Shown: in pieces, positions 6,531 to 12,535 of the stretch
How the letters are laid out: each line of letters begins with the position of its first letter
Position numbering within the stretch: the first letter of the stretch is position 1
NCBI GenBank assembly: GCA_900552395.1
Contig: URZJ01000035.1
Span: 1 to 12,765, forward strand
Source: an uncultured Collinsella sp.
GTDB lineage: Bacteria > Actinomycetota > Coriobacteriia > Coriobacteriales > Coriobacteriaceae
DNA: 12,765 nt
Direction of reading: 5' to 3'
The notes under the pieces: generated by a model
Databases searched by the model: none
What the model was told of the DNA's origin: nothing
Seen by the model: only the letters and a program-made list of their open reading frames with translations
Position numbers and translations under genes: made by a program

Positions 6531-6720
6531 CACCAAAATGGGTATAGTACAAGCTTCTGAACAGGCGTTTTTATCAAAAACTCAAAGCAGTCGAATCATC
6601 AAAATGGTGAAATTTTTTACCCAAAATGAGGAAGCGCTTCACCAAAATGGAACCGACTAACGGCTGTTGAAAACTTTTTATCCCCAAAATGGTGATTTCC
6701 TGTTTTCTGTGGAAAACTCG
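6531..6720. other. Phased iteron array with DnaA-like boxes (replication-origin candidate)
   Basis: The motif CAAAATG, mostly as CACCAAAATGG or CCCCAAAATGGTGA, starts at 6534, 6600, 6622, 6643 and 6685 in the same orientation. The intervals are 66, 22, 21 and 42 bp, all close to multiples of 21-22 bp, so the copies face the same side of the helix. DnaA-box-like 9-mers lie among and beside them: TGTGGAAAA at 6708-6716 (reverse of TTTTCCACA), TTATCCCCA at 6678-6686 and TGTTGAAAA at 6665-6673. AT-rich sequence flanks the array at 6495-6530. Iterons, DnaA boxes and an AT-rich stretch are the parts of an iteron plasmid origin. A repressor or recombinase binding array is the alternative. Confidence 0.5.
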
Positions 6721-6784
6721 GGGAGTCATATTATTTACTTACCAGATTTACAAACGAAAGCGATTCTTAGCCCCAAAACCAGAA

Positions 6785-6826
6785 CAGGTCAGAAGCAAAA
6801 TTAGCTCCTGACCTGCTGTTTTTTCT
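6785..6826. terminator. Hairpin terminator next to the tRNA fragment
   Basis: CAGGTCAG (6785-6792) and CTGACCTG (6808-6815) form a stem around an AT-rich loop. On the plus strand it is followed by CTGTTTTTTC; on the minus strand the tRNA 3' end precedes it and TTCTGGTTTT follows. It fits a tRNA transcription terminator retained beside the attachment site, possibly active in both directions. Confidence 0.6.
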
Positions 6827-6870
6827 GGTGCCCCCGGGCGGATTCGAACCGTCGACACCCGCTTTAGGAG
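6826..6870 (-). other. Attachment site: 3' half of tRNA-Arg(CCT)
   Basis: Read on the minus strand, the 45 nt fold exactly as the 3' half of a tRNA: anticodon loop CTCCTAA (anticodon CCT), 3' anticodon strand AGCGG, five-base variable loop, T-arm with loop TTCGAAT, acceptor strand CGGGGGC, discriminator A and CCA. The 5' half is absent: the next bases (ATATG on the plus strand) cannot form the anticodon stem. One T-stem pair is A-C. A 3' tRNA half 190 bp from a tyrosine recombinase gene is the usual att of tRNA-integrating elements. It is either attR of an element lying to the right or the attP of a circular form. It is not a functional tRNA gene. Confidence 0.8.
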
Positions 6871-7062
6871 ATATGATTTAATGCTATCCCCTACCATTCA
6901 TCAAGCATCATTGAACATCATATAACCGCAGATAAACATAGCAGTTTGTGTCTTTTGCTTCCGGTAGCTGCGCCTACGCTTTTACAAACATATTACTAAC
7001 AGCTTTAGCTAAACTGCACTCATTGAATTGTTGAAAACTATTCAAAGAAACGGAGTGCAAAG
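6871..7062. promoter_or_regulatory. att-int intergenic region
   Basis: This AT-rich stretch between the tRNA fragment and the recombinase has no ORF. It holds repeated CATCA-type words (catcaagcatcattgaaca around 6899-6918) and the partial dyad around AGCTTTAGCT (about 7001-7010). Recombinase arm-type sites and the int promoter would be expected here, but no consensus can be assigned. The int ribosome binding site is CGGAG, about 7 nt before 7063. Confidence 0.3.
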
Positions 7063-8310
7063 ATGTCAGAACAGCCACTCATTAGCGGAAGAGGCACGTG
7101 TTGGAAAGACAAGAGATCGCCTAACACCTATCGCTATTATTTTTCCCTTGGGGTCAAGGACCCTAAGACAGGGCGTTACAAACGATCCCCAACTTATACG
7201 GTTCGTTGCAAGACTAAAACAGAAGCTAAGGCCGCAATGCAGGCCAAGCTGGCTGAAATCAACTCCTCTGGCACGATCACTAAAACTAAAAAGCCCACTT
7301 TGCTTGCGTCCTACTGCTGGGCCTTTCATGAAAATAGGGACACCGAGCTTGCGCCAACGAGCTATGAAAGAGAAGCGTACGATTGCAGGCATATCGAAGA
7401 CCTATTCGGTGCGTTTCAGACAATTGAGGGGCTAACTCCCGATCTAATCGAAGAAACATATGCCGAAGCTCGTCGTACGGGAAAATACAAACCATCAGAG
7501 CTTGTACGAATCAATGCGAAACTGCGTCAGATTCTGTCGAATGCAGTCGCAAAGAGAATAATTGACCGAAACCCCTGCGCTACCGTTCATGTTCGCAGGC
7601 CACACAACAAAAGAGAATCACTGACAATCGACCAAGTAGCTACCCTATGCACACATCTTCAACACATTGAGCTCACCGCCGAAGCTGTTGGTACGCTAGT
7701 ACTAGTGTATACGGGTATGCGAAAAGGCGAGATGCTGGGCCTCGAATGGCGCGATTGGGACCCTGCCAATAAAACCTTGAAAATTGACAGGCAGTACACC
7801 AACGATCATGAACTGAGGGCGCCCAAGTCACAAGAAAGCCAACGCAAAATCCCCGTTGGAGAAACCTTGGCCGAACGTCTTCAATCATGGTCAGCCATAC
7901 AAAAAGAGCTCCTGGCCTCTCTGGGGCTGCCCCAGACTGGCAGCACTCCCATCATTAGCGATATTGCTGTCGAGCAAGGGGTCCCTACTGTCTGTCATAT
8001 GAAAAACTACATCTTCAACCATTGGTTTCGCGATTTCGCAGTTAGCTGCAATCTTGGAATCTATGAGCCGAACAATTCGACTGGCGGAAAACTATATAAG
8101 GGCATCTGCCCGCATCAGCTCAGGCATTGTGTAAGCACTTTTATGCTGGCGAACGGATCGGACGTTAGAAGCGTGCAAGGTATTCTTGGCCACGCGGACC
8201 CCAATATCACGCTCAGAACGTATACAAGCCTCGTTCAACAATCAGAAATAAAAGCAGTTAAAGGCTACGAAGACTTCATCAACGCCTATATACAGAAAAG
8301 CGAGAAATAA
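7063..8310 (+). CDS. int: Tyrosine site-specific recombinase (phage-type integrase)
   Basis: A protein of 415 residues, the usual length for integrases of Tn916/phage type. The N-terminus (RGTCWKDKRSPNTYRYYFSL) fits an arm-binding domain, and about 80-180 a SAM-like core-binding domain (YEREAYDCRHIEDLFGAF). The catalytic domain has Arg220 (YTGMRKGEMLGLEW), a candidate Lys255, His351 and Arg354 (HQLRH), His377 (GHADP) and the nucleophile Tyr387 (TYTSL), so all key residues are present. It cuts and joins DNA at att, here most likely the tRNA-Arg(CCT) site 190 bp upstream. ATG at 7063 is preceded by GGAG at 7 nt. Its base composition is more AT-rich than the cargo genes to the right. An excisionase-like gene follows 218 bp downstream. 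Confidence 0.95.
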   Translation: MSEQPLISGRGTCWKDKRSPNTYRYYFSLGVKDPKTGRYKRSPTYTVRCKTKTEAKAAMQAKLAEINSSGTITKTKKPTLLASYCWAFHENRDTELAPTSYEREAYDCRHIEDLFGAFQTIEGLTPDLIEETYAEARRTGKYKPSELVRINAKLRQILSNAVAKRIIDRNPCATVHVRRPHNKRESLTIDQVATLCTHLQHIELTAEAVGTLVLVYTGMRKGEMLGLEWRDWDPANKTLKIDRQYTNDHELRAPKSQESQRKIPVGETLAERLQSWSAIQKELLASLGLPQTGSTPIISDIAVEQGVPTVCHMKNYIFNHWFRDFAVSCNLGIYEPNNSTGGKLYKGICPHQLRHCVSTFMLANGSDVRSVQGILGHADPNITLRTYTSLVQQSEIKAVKGYEDFINAYIQKSEK

Positions 8311-8387
8311 CATGTTATTCATTCATTGTTTCATCAATAATATTACGGTACTATACTACTATTTCCGCAGGTAGACGCTTTATTTGA

Positions 8388-8414
8388 TTGACATCTAATG
8401 AGTTTTAATAGATT
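8388..8414 (+). promoter_or_regulatory. Possible promoter for the xis-like operon
   Basis: TTGACA at 8388-8393 matches the -35 consensus fully. TAGATT at 8409-8414 is a modest -10 at 15-bp spacing. It would give a leader of roughly 100 nt that contains the hairpin at 8455-8506. Other spacings are possible. The rest of 8311-8454 is AT-rich without an ORF. Confidence 0.3.
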
Positions 8415-8454
8415 CTAAAGCTGTCAGATGGCTACGCATGTAGTCATAAAAACC

Positions 8455-8506
8455 GGCCCCCCAAGTGCTTATGAACCTGGTAAGTCTTACAAGCACAGGG
8501 AGGGCC
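8455..8506. promoter_or_regulatory. Long hairpin in the leader of the xis-like gene
   Basis: GGCCC at 8455-8459 pairs with GGGCC at 8502-8506, and GTGCTT at 8465-8470 with AAGCAC at 8491-8496, separated by an internal loop. A GTAAGTCTTAC palindrome lies in the apical part. It ends 8 nt before the AAGGA ribosome binding site at 8515-8519. On the minus strand it is followed by GGTTTTTAT, so it could also terminate leftward transcription before it enters int. Confidence 0.5.
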
Positions 8507-8528
8507 CTCATTGAAAGGATAGCTCATC

Positions 8529-8774
8529 ATGGCTACTCCAAAGATTAGCACTCAGGCGTCCACACCGACTTTCCCCACTGGTGCCGCTCAGTGCGATCGG
8601 TTGCTCCGCGTTAACGATATCCGCGAACTCACTGGCTGGAGCGAAAATACCGCGCGCAAGTTTATGCGCGAGTCCGGCAAGCTCATCCAAATCCATCGCT
8701 CGAATTACATGTTTGAAAGCACGTTCTACGAACTTTTCAAGCAGCTTGAAGGTCGTACCGCCCACCTTGACTAG
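8529..8774 (+). CDS. Excisionase-like HTH DNA-binding protein
   Basis: A protein of 81 residues with AAGGA 9 nt before the ATG. After a flexible Thr/Pro N-terminus, residues about 24-72 match the winged helix of the excisionase/MerR-like family: LLRVNDIRELTGWSENTARK (helix-turn-helix), then a short wing (KLIQIHRSNYMFESTFYELF). Such proteins bend att DNA and direct the integrase towards excision, or act as regulators. It is the first gene of a two-gene unit with the winged-HTH gene 9 bp downstream, and it lies just after int, a typical xis position. The assignment as directionality factor is inferred from size, fold and context. Confidence 0.7.
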   Translation: MATPKISTQASTPTFPTGAAQCDRLLRVNDIRELTGWSENTARKFMRESGKLIQIHRSNYMFESTFYELFKQLEGRTAHLD

Positions 8775-8783
8775 GCGGTAAAC

Positions 8784-9170
8784 ATGAGCGAGCTACCGTC
8801 GATTTCCGACAAATATTCCGATGATGTTACTGAGCAACGAGAGATTAGAAGGAAAATGGATAACGCGAATTTTATTTCGGTGCCCGACTGGGCGTGTTGT
8901 GCCACCACTGTCGCTGCCGAGCGCCTCATCCTCGGCCTAGTATGGAAGCTTGGAAATCCTTCCAAAAACAAACGAGCCATGGGCTTTTACGCAAAAAGCA
9001 AATGGATTGAGGAGCGCTACCACCTGAGTAAGAACACGATCTCCCGGGCCTATACCTCTTTGAAAGATAAGGGGTTTATTCAAAAAGCGGGCGATGGCAG
9101 CTGGATGCTTAATTACGCCGCAGTCTACCCCGCCGCAATCGAAAACGGCTGGGAGCCCAAGAAATCTTAA
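8784..9170 (+). CDS. Winged-helix DNA-binding protein (HTH_36-like, possible replication-associated)
   Basis: A protein of 128 residues starting 9 bp after the xis-like stop, with a GGCGG just upstream. The centre has the pattern of HTH_36-type winged helices found at the N-terminus of plasmid and phage replication initiators: FISVPDWACCATTVAAERLI, YAKSKWIEERYHLSKNTISR, AYTSLKDKGFIQKAGDGSWM. The spacing of helix, recognition helix (HLSKNTISRAYTSL) and wing is clear. It is much shorter than a full Rep protein, so it is either a regulator or a truncated initiator. If a replication factor, the iteron array at 6531-6720 would be the natural target; this is speculation. Transcription should end at the repeat at 9254-9318. 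Confidence 0.65.
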   Translation: MSELPSISDKYSDDVTEQREIRRKMDNANFISVPDWACCATTVAAERLILGLVWKLGNPSKNKRAMGFYAKSKWIEERYHLSKNTISRAYTSLKDKGFIQKAGDGSWMLNYAAVYPAAIENGWEPKKS

Positions 9171-9253
9171 GTCCATAGCCCGACTATCGAGGTCGTGAAG
9201 GTCGGTAATCGCCGGGCGTCTATAAGAGCATGCCGCGGATGTAAAATGAAACA

Positions 9254-9318
9254 GGGTCGAACCGAAACAGTTCCCGGACAATTGGCGTCCGGCCAGACAC
9301 TTCGATTCGACCCTTTTT
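9254..9318 (+). terminator. Structured terminator-like repeat, copy 2
   Basis: An outer stem GGGTCGAA (9254-9261) with TTCGACCC (9306-9313), a C-A mismatch, then CGAA/TTCG, and an inner hairpin CCGGAC (9274-9279) with GTCCGG (9287-9292), followed by TTTTT (9314-9318). It shares an identical 37-nt core with 292-354. It lies 84 bp after the winged-HTH gene and should terminate it. Confidence 0.65.
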
Positions 9319-9370
9319 CATGCCCGCATCTAAAACAATCCCATAATCATTCTCGACATCTTTAACGCCA

Positions 9371-9505
9371 TCACTCTCCCGCCACCAACACGTCGTAGGC
9401 GCCATTTTCAACGAATCGATATGGCCGTCCATTCATGATCTTTAAGGCGCGTGATACCATGAAAACGTGCGGTATTTCTCCAACCGAAAACCTGCGTGAA
9501 TGCAT
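9371..9505 (-). CDS. Small 44-residue hypothetical protein
   Basis: ATG at 9505 to TGA at 9371-9373, with a weak AAAGG about 11 nt upstream and an in-frame stop just before. The product begins MHSRRFSVGEIPHVFMVSRA and contains NGRPYRFVENGAYDVLVAG. It is unlike low-complexity read-through. An 18-codon segment on the other side of the window (1611-1664, plus strand) encodes a related stretch with GRPYRF at the same place, and the shared residues often use different third bases, which suggests selection on protein. No family is recognised. It runs towards the repeat at 9254-9318, convergent with the winged-HTH gene. Confidence 0.4.
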   Translation of the reverse strand: MHSRRFSVGEIPHVFMVSRALKIMNGRPYRFVENGAYDVLVAGE

Positions 9506-9550
9506 GACTTGAGACGCCTTTTAGAACTCACCGATCGCAGGGCGAACACA

Positions 9551-9615
9551 AATCAACAGCGGCCGTGCATTGTTCCCAGCCGTATGGCATGGCGGAGCCA
9601 TGCCCGTTGTTGATT
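9551..9615 (+). promoter_or_regulatory. Branched hairpin leader of the coiled-coil gene
   Basis: AATCAACAGCGG (9551-9562) pairs with CCGTTGTTGATT (9604-9615) through 12 bp with one G-U pair. An inner hairpin GGCATGGC (9586-9593) with GCCATGCC (9597-9604) has a 3-nt loop. The outer stem ends directly against the GGAG ribosome binding site (9616-9619) of the gene at 9629, so folding could affect translation. Confidence 0.5.
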
Positions 9616-9628
9616 GGAGTGCCGCACC

Positions 9629-10198
9629 ATGGCAGACGAGAAGAAAATCAGGGAGATCTACGGTGTGAAGTCCGTCCTCGATGAGGCCGCCGAGCGAATC
9701 GAGGCGACGTGGCGGAAGAAGCTGCTGCGCGAGACCGCCGATCTCAAGACCGAGAACGCGCTGCTCAGGGCCCAGCTCGACGAATTCAACCGCAAGCTCG
9801 CCGAGGCGACGGATCGGAATGAAAAAATTGAGGCCGACTGCAATGAGCGGATTGCCTTTATAGAGGAGAAGTTCGAACTCGATACCGCGAGTCTCGAACT
9901 CGAGAACAACGAGCTCCACGCCGCGGGCGTCAGGTACCTCTCCCGTGCCAGGGAGCTCGGCAAGCAGGTCGTCCAGCTCCATGCCGAGGCCGTGGCCATG
10001 GTCGATGAGATCGAGCGGCTGCGCGGCGAGCGTGATGCCGCGCTGAAAGCCCAAGCCGAGTTGAACGACGCACTCCTGGCCCAGCGCGACCTGATGGCCG
10101 AGGTCGCCGCCCTCAAGGACCGCCTTGCCGCCTCCGAGCAGCGTGCGGCCGTGGCCGAGGCCAAGATCGAGGTCATGACCCAGATGAAGGGCGAGTAG
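9629..10198 (+). CDS. Coiled-coil protein of unknown function
   Basis: A protein of 189 residues from ATG at 9629, with GGAG 9 nt upstream; an upstream TTG at 9614 lies inside the leader stem and is less likely. After a short N-terminus (ADEKKIREIYGVKSVLDEAA) almost the whole chain is charged and helical, with heptad-like runs (DLKTENALLRAQLDEFNRKL, LVQLHAEAV-type, AALKDRLAASEQRAAVAEAK). There is no signal peptide or membrane segment, so it is cytoplasmic and probably oligomeric. Similar coiled-coil proteins occur in phage and conjugative elements as scaffold or accessory proteins, but I do not recognise this one. It is monocistronic, convergent with the metallophosphoesterase operon, with a 19-bp palindrome between them. 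Confidence 0.75.
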   Translation: MADEKKIREIYGVKSVLDEAAERIEATWRKKLLRETADLKTENALLRAQLDEFNRKLAEATDRNEKIEADCNERIAFIEEKFELDTASLELENNELHAAGVRYLSRARELGKQVVQLHAEAVAMVDEIERLRGERDAALKAQAELNDALLAQRDLMAEVAALKDRLAASEQRAAVAEAKIEVMTQMKGE

Positions 10199-10227
10199 CC
10201 CCGCGCTTCTCCTATCAGGCGGCTGAT

Positions 10228-10268
10228 TTCTAGAGACCTCCTAGAACGCTTCTAGGAGGTCTCTAGAA
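10228..10268. terminator. Perfect 19-bp inverted repeat between convergent genes
   Basis: Arms 10228-10246 and 10250-10268 (TTCTAGAGACCTCCTAGAA and its exact complement) are separated only by CGC. The repeat contains the last codons and TAG stop of the minus-strand metallophosphoesterase at 10241 and lies 30 bp after the coiled-coil stop. There is no U-tract on either side. It may work as a bidirectional terminator/transcript-end stabiliser or as a protein-binding palindrome. Confidence 0.6.
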
Positions 10269-10975
10269 CCGAGCGCGGCATCTTCAATCGGCACGATGTC
10301 TCGGTAGATCAGGCGATGCTTGGCGTCGCACCATTTGTCGCCGTGGTAGTGGCCGAAGAACCAGACGCGATAGTCGAGCCGCCCGTCGAGCTCGCCCAGG
10401 AAGGTTTGCAGCTGATCCCCACGGTACCCGCGTCCATGCTCGCGGCACAGCACCTCAGCAAGGGCAGCAGGGGCCTCGTGAGTCACAACGCAATCGACCC
10501 TCCAGCCTACGCGGTTGAGCGAGGCGCGGCAGTGGTCCATCTCCTCCTCGCTCGGCATCTCCTCGGGCCACCAGTTCCTCCCCTCCTTGCGATACTGCCT
10601 GTCGTTGCTCGCGGCTCCGCCCATGGTAAGAACCGTGGTTCCCGCGATGTCGAATACCCCTCCGCGCATGAGGTGCAGCACGTGCGGTCGTACCTCATGG
10701 ACGAGACCGCCGCTCCACTCCCGCACCGGCAGTTCTGTCAGGGCGTGGTGGTTCTCATGGTTGCCGTCTACGAAACACGTGGTCCACGGCTTCGATTCGA
10801 ACCAGTCGAGCCAGTATTTCTCGGCGTTGGATCCATCCCAGACAAAGCCGAAGTCGCCGGTCACGATCACCGCGTCATCGTGCGTCAGGGTCCGGCCCAG
10901 CGGCCAAGACCTGAAGGCGAACCTGCTGGCCCCGTACTCGGCCCTGCCGTGCACGTCTGTCACATAGACAGCCAT
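10241..10975 (-). CDS. Calcineurin-like metallophosphoesterase (third in operon)
   Basis: A protein of 244 residues. The ATG at 10975 shares its A with the TGA stop of the upstream gene (TGATG), so it is translationally coupled. The five metallophosphoesterase motifs are in order: D7-V-H9, GDFGF (40-44), GNHE (71-74), TH (165-166) and GHYH (208-211). These bind two metal ions and hydrolyse phosphomono- or diesters. It belongs with its neighbour to one subfamily marked by FVDGNHE, GGL, LTMGGA and WWPEE. Compared with the neighbour, one Gly before the first Asp is missing (YVTDVHG instead of YVTGDIHS). It is cytoplasmic, with no signal peptide. The substrate is unknown. The last nine codons lie in the 19-bp inverted repeat. 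Confidence 0.9.
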   Translation of the reverse strand: MAVYVTDVHGRAEYGASRFAFRSWPLGRTLTHDDAVIVTGDFGFVWDGSNAEKYWLDWFESKPWTTCFVDGNHENHHALTELPVREWSGGLVHEVRPHVLHLMRGGVFDIAGTTVLTMGGAASNDRQYRKEGRNWWPEEMPSEEEMDHCRASLNRVGWRVDCVVTHEAPAALAEVLCREHGRGYRGDQLQTFLGELDGRLDYRVWFFGHYHGDKWCDAKHRLIYRDIVPIEDAALGSRDLLEAF

Positions 10976-11700
10976 CAGTACGCACCCCACGGCAGGAGTT
11001 TGTCCCCGAGCCTCACAATCCGATCGTACAGCACGGTATGACGTTCGTCCGGGTTGCCGTCTCGGTGAAAATGGCCGTAATACCAGCGCTTGTAGTCCAG
11101 GCGATCCTCGAGCTCATCGAGGAATTCGGTCAGCCGGTCCACATCAGGGCGCTCCCAGCCTGGGTCCGGGTAGAGCGTCGGCGAGAGCATGCGCGTCGAG
11201 CAGGTATGGGTGATGACGCAGTCGACCTTCCAGCCGACCTCGTCGAGCTTTGCCCGCGCTGTATCGAAATCGCGCTCGTCCGGGAGCTCCTGAGGCCACC
11301 AGCTGGAATACGGCACGCGGTATTCCCTGTCCACGCTCGTGGCACCGCCCATGGTGAAGACCGTCGAGCCGTCGAGCTCGAAGACCTCGCCGCGCGTCAG
11401 GCGCCGAATGGGCGAGGAGTCCGACAGGCGCTGCGTCAGCCCGCCATGCCACGGCTCCATGGGGCGCTCCTCCCAGTGATCGAAGCGCTCGTGGTTGCCG
11501 TCGACGAACAGTACCGTGTAGGGGCGCGACTCCAGCCAAGCGATGTCGGCGCATTCCTCGGCAGAAAAGTTCCACGGAAAGCCAAAGTCACCGGCAACGA
11601 TGAGATAGTCGTCGCTGGTAAGACTGTCGCAAAGCTCCCAGTCGCGGAGCTTTTGCATGTCGAGCCCACTGTGGATGTCGCCCGTCACATAGACCGTCAT
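10975..11700 (-). CDS. Calcineurin-like metallophosphoesterase (second in operon)
   Basis: A protein of 241 residues. ATG at 11700 overlaps the upstream stop by ATGA; longer starts are rejected because the first motif must lie near the N-terminus. Motifs: GDIHS (D8, H10), GDFGF (37-41), GNHE (68-71), TH (164-165) and GHFH (209-212), the full dimetal set. It is a paralogue of the third gene over its whole length (FVDGNHE, RLTRGEVFELDG, TMGGATSVDREYR, WWPQELP, VGWKVDCVITH). The family is widespread in gut Firmicutes and Actinobacteria and is common in phages and mobile elements. The true substrate is not known. Expression depends on the leader at 12342-12422. Confidence 0.9.
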   Translation of the reverse strand: MTVYVTGDIHSGLDMQKLRDWELCDSLTSDDYLIVAGDFGFPWNFSAEECADIAWLESRPYTVLFVDGNHERFDHWEERPMEPWHGGLTQRLSDSSPIRRLTRGEVFELDGSTVFTMGGATSVDREYRVPYSSWWPQELPDERDFDTARAKLDEVGWKVDCVITHTCSTRMLSPTLYPDPGWERPDVDRLTEFLDELEDRLDYKRWYYGHFHRDGNPDERHTVLYDRIVRLGDKLLPWGAY

Positions 11701-12335
11701 CGAATCGCCTCTTCCCTCTTGTACGCCGTCAGCTCGCGCTCGACCTGCCTGTCGCCGGTCTCGTTGACCCACCTGGGCCATTTCACCCGGCCGCACGGCT
11801 CGTCGACTCCGGCGAACCACTCCCTCAGCTCGTCGAGGCTCACCGGGGAGTGCCCGTTGGCATCACAACCGACGTCGTAGCGCAGAAGGCCCTGCTTGCG
11901 GTTGAACTCGTTGTACGCGCCGCCGCTGCTGTGGATGTGCCCGTGGAGGTGCCACGATCCATGGTTCATGCCCTGCCAGTCGGCCATGGGGTAATGGCTC
12001 AGGACGATCTTCTGCCCGTCGATCTTGAGCACGCAGATCGGCGGCTCCACGGTGAAGGCGCCAGCGACCGCCGGCTGGGTCCAGTCCTTGTCGTGGTTTC
12101 CCGGGACGAGGTGGATGCGCCTGCAGGCGATCTGCTTGCGCAGCCCGTAGGCGTCCTGGGCGGTCATCTTGAATGAGAAATCCCCCAGGATGTAGAGCTC
12201 GTCGTCCACGGCGACCCTGCCGTTGATGCTGTCGACGATGGCGTCGTTCATCTGCCAAATCGTCTCCCACGGGCGGTCGGTGAACTTCAGCACGTTCTCA
12301 TGCCCGAAGTGGGTGTCGCTGGTAAACCAGATCAT
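11697..12335 (-). CDS. Calcineurin-like metallophosphoesterase (first in operon)
   Basis: A protein of 212 residues. ATG at 12335 has AGAAGGAGA 7 nt upstream; longer frames run into a hairpin and are rejected. Motifs: DTHFGH (7-12), GDFSF (51-55), GNHD (79-82), SHY (113-115), HGHIH (131-135), and the family ending DVGCDANGHSPVSLDEL. This is the compact phosphoesterase subfamily often found in phages and prophages, distinct from the two genes after it. It likely hydrolyses a phosphodiester or phosphomonoester in the cytoplasm with two divalent metals. It begins an operon of three enzymes linked by 4-nt and 1-nt overlaps, which suggests joint, possibly complex-forming action. Confidence 0.92.
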   Translation of the reverse strand: MIWFTSDTHFGHENVLKFTDRPWETIWQMNDAIVDSINGRVAVDDELYILGDFSFKMTAQDAYGLRKQIACRRIHLVPGNHDKDWTQPAVAGAFTVEPPICVLKIDGQKIVLSHYPMADWQGMNHGSWHLHGHIHSSGGAYNEFNRKQGLLRYDVGCDANGHSPVSLDELREWFAGVDEPCGRVKWPRWVNETGDRQVERELTAYKREEAIR

Positions 12336-12341
12336 ATTTAT

Positions 12342-12422
12342 GTCTCCTTCTGTCGCTAAAAAACGTTCTCCTTCGAGGTCAGGAGACGTTTTATGAGCGA
12401 CATGAGGTGCATATCCCTCATG
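12342..12422 (-). promoter_or_regulatory. Structured leader/attenuator of the metallophosphoesterase operon
   Basis: Read on the minus strand, a first hairpin (CATGAGG 12422-12416 with CCTCATG 12407-12401) is followed by a second. In the second, GTCGCT (12400-12395) pairs with AGCGAC and AAAACG/CGTTTT and TCTCCT/AGGAGA pair inside, and its 3' side contains six T residues like an intrinsic terminator. The Shine-Dalgarno GAAGGAGAC (12350-12342) begins right after it. The segment GTCTCCT (12387-12381), paired in the hairpin, is also exactly complementary to AGGAGAC of the Shine-Dalgarno. Two exclusive folds are therefore possible: terminator, or sequestered ribosome binding site. Confidence 0.55.
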
Positions 12423-12535
12423 TTTCAAGCTCCAATCTGTCGGGTTTGCCCAACTAAAAGTTTACGCCCACGCGCCCACGCGCGAACAGGATTTGATTTT
12501 TGAAATATGGACGAATTCCTCGTCAGGAGGGTAGA

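Noticed and set aside
6826..6870. Functional tRNA gene
   Set aside because: The 5' half (acceptor 5' strand, D-arm, 5' anticodon strand) is missing.
292..9318. CRISPR array
   Set aside because: No regularly spaced direct repeats with unique spacers are present; the repeats seen are terminators, iterons and hairpins.
9220..9432. 70-codon minus-strand frame
   Set aside because: It reads through the terminator repeat. The neighbouring frame with the 44-residue ORF is more protein-like and has a homologous segment.
10316..11880. Long plus-strand frames opposite the metallophosphoesterases
   Set aside because: They are antisense shadows with no recognisable motifs; the minus-strand genes have all catalytic residues and overlapping stop/start codons.
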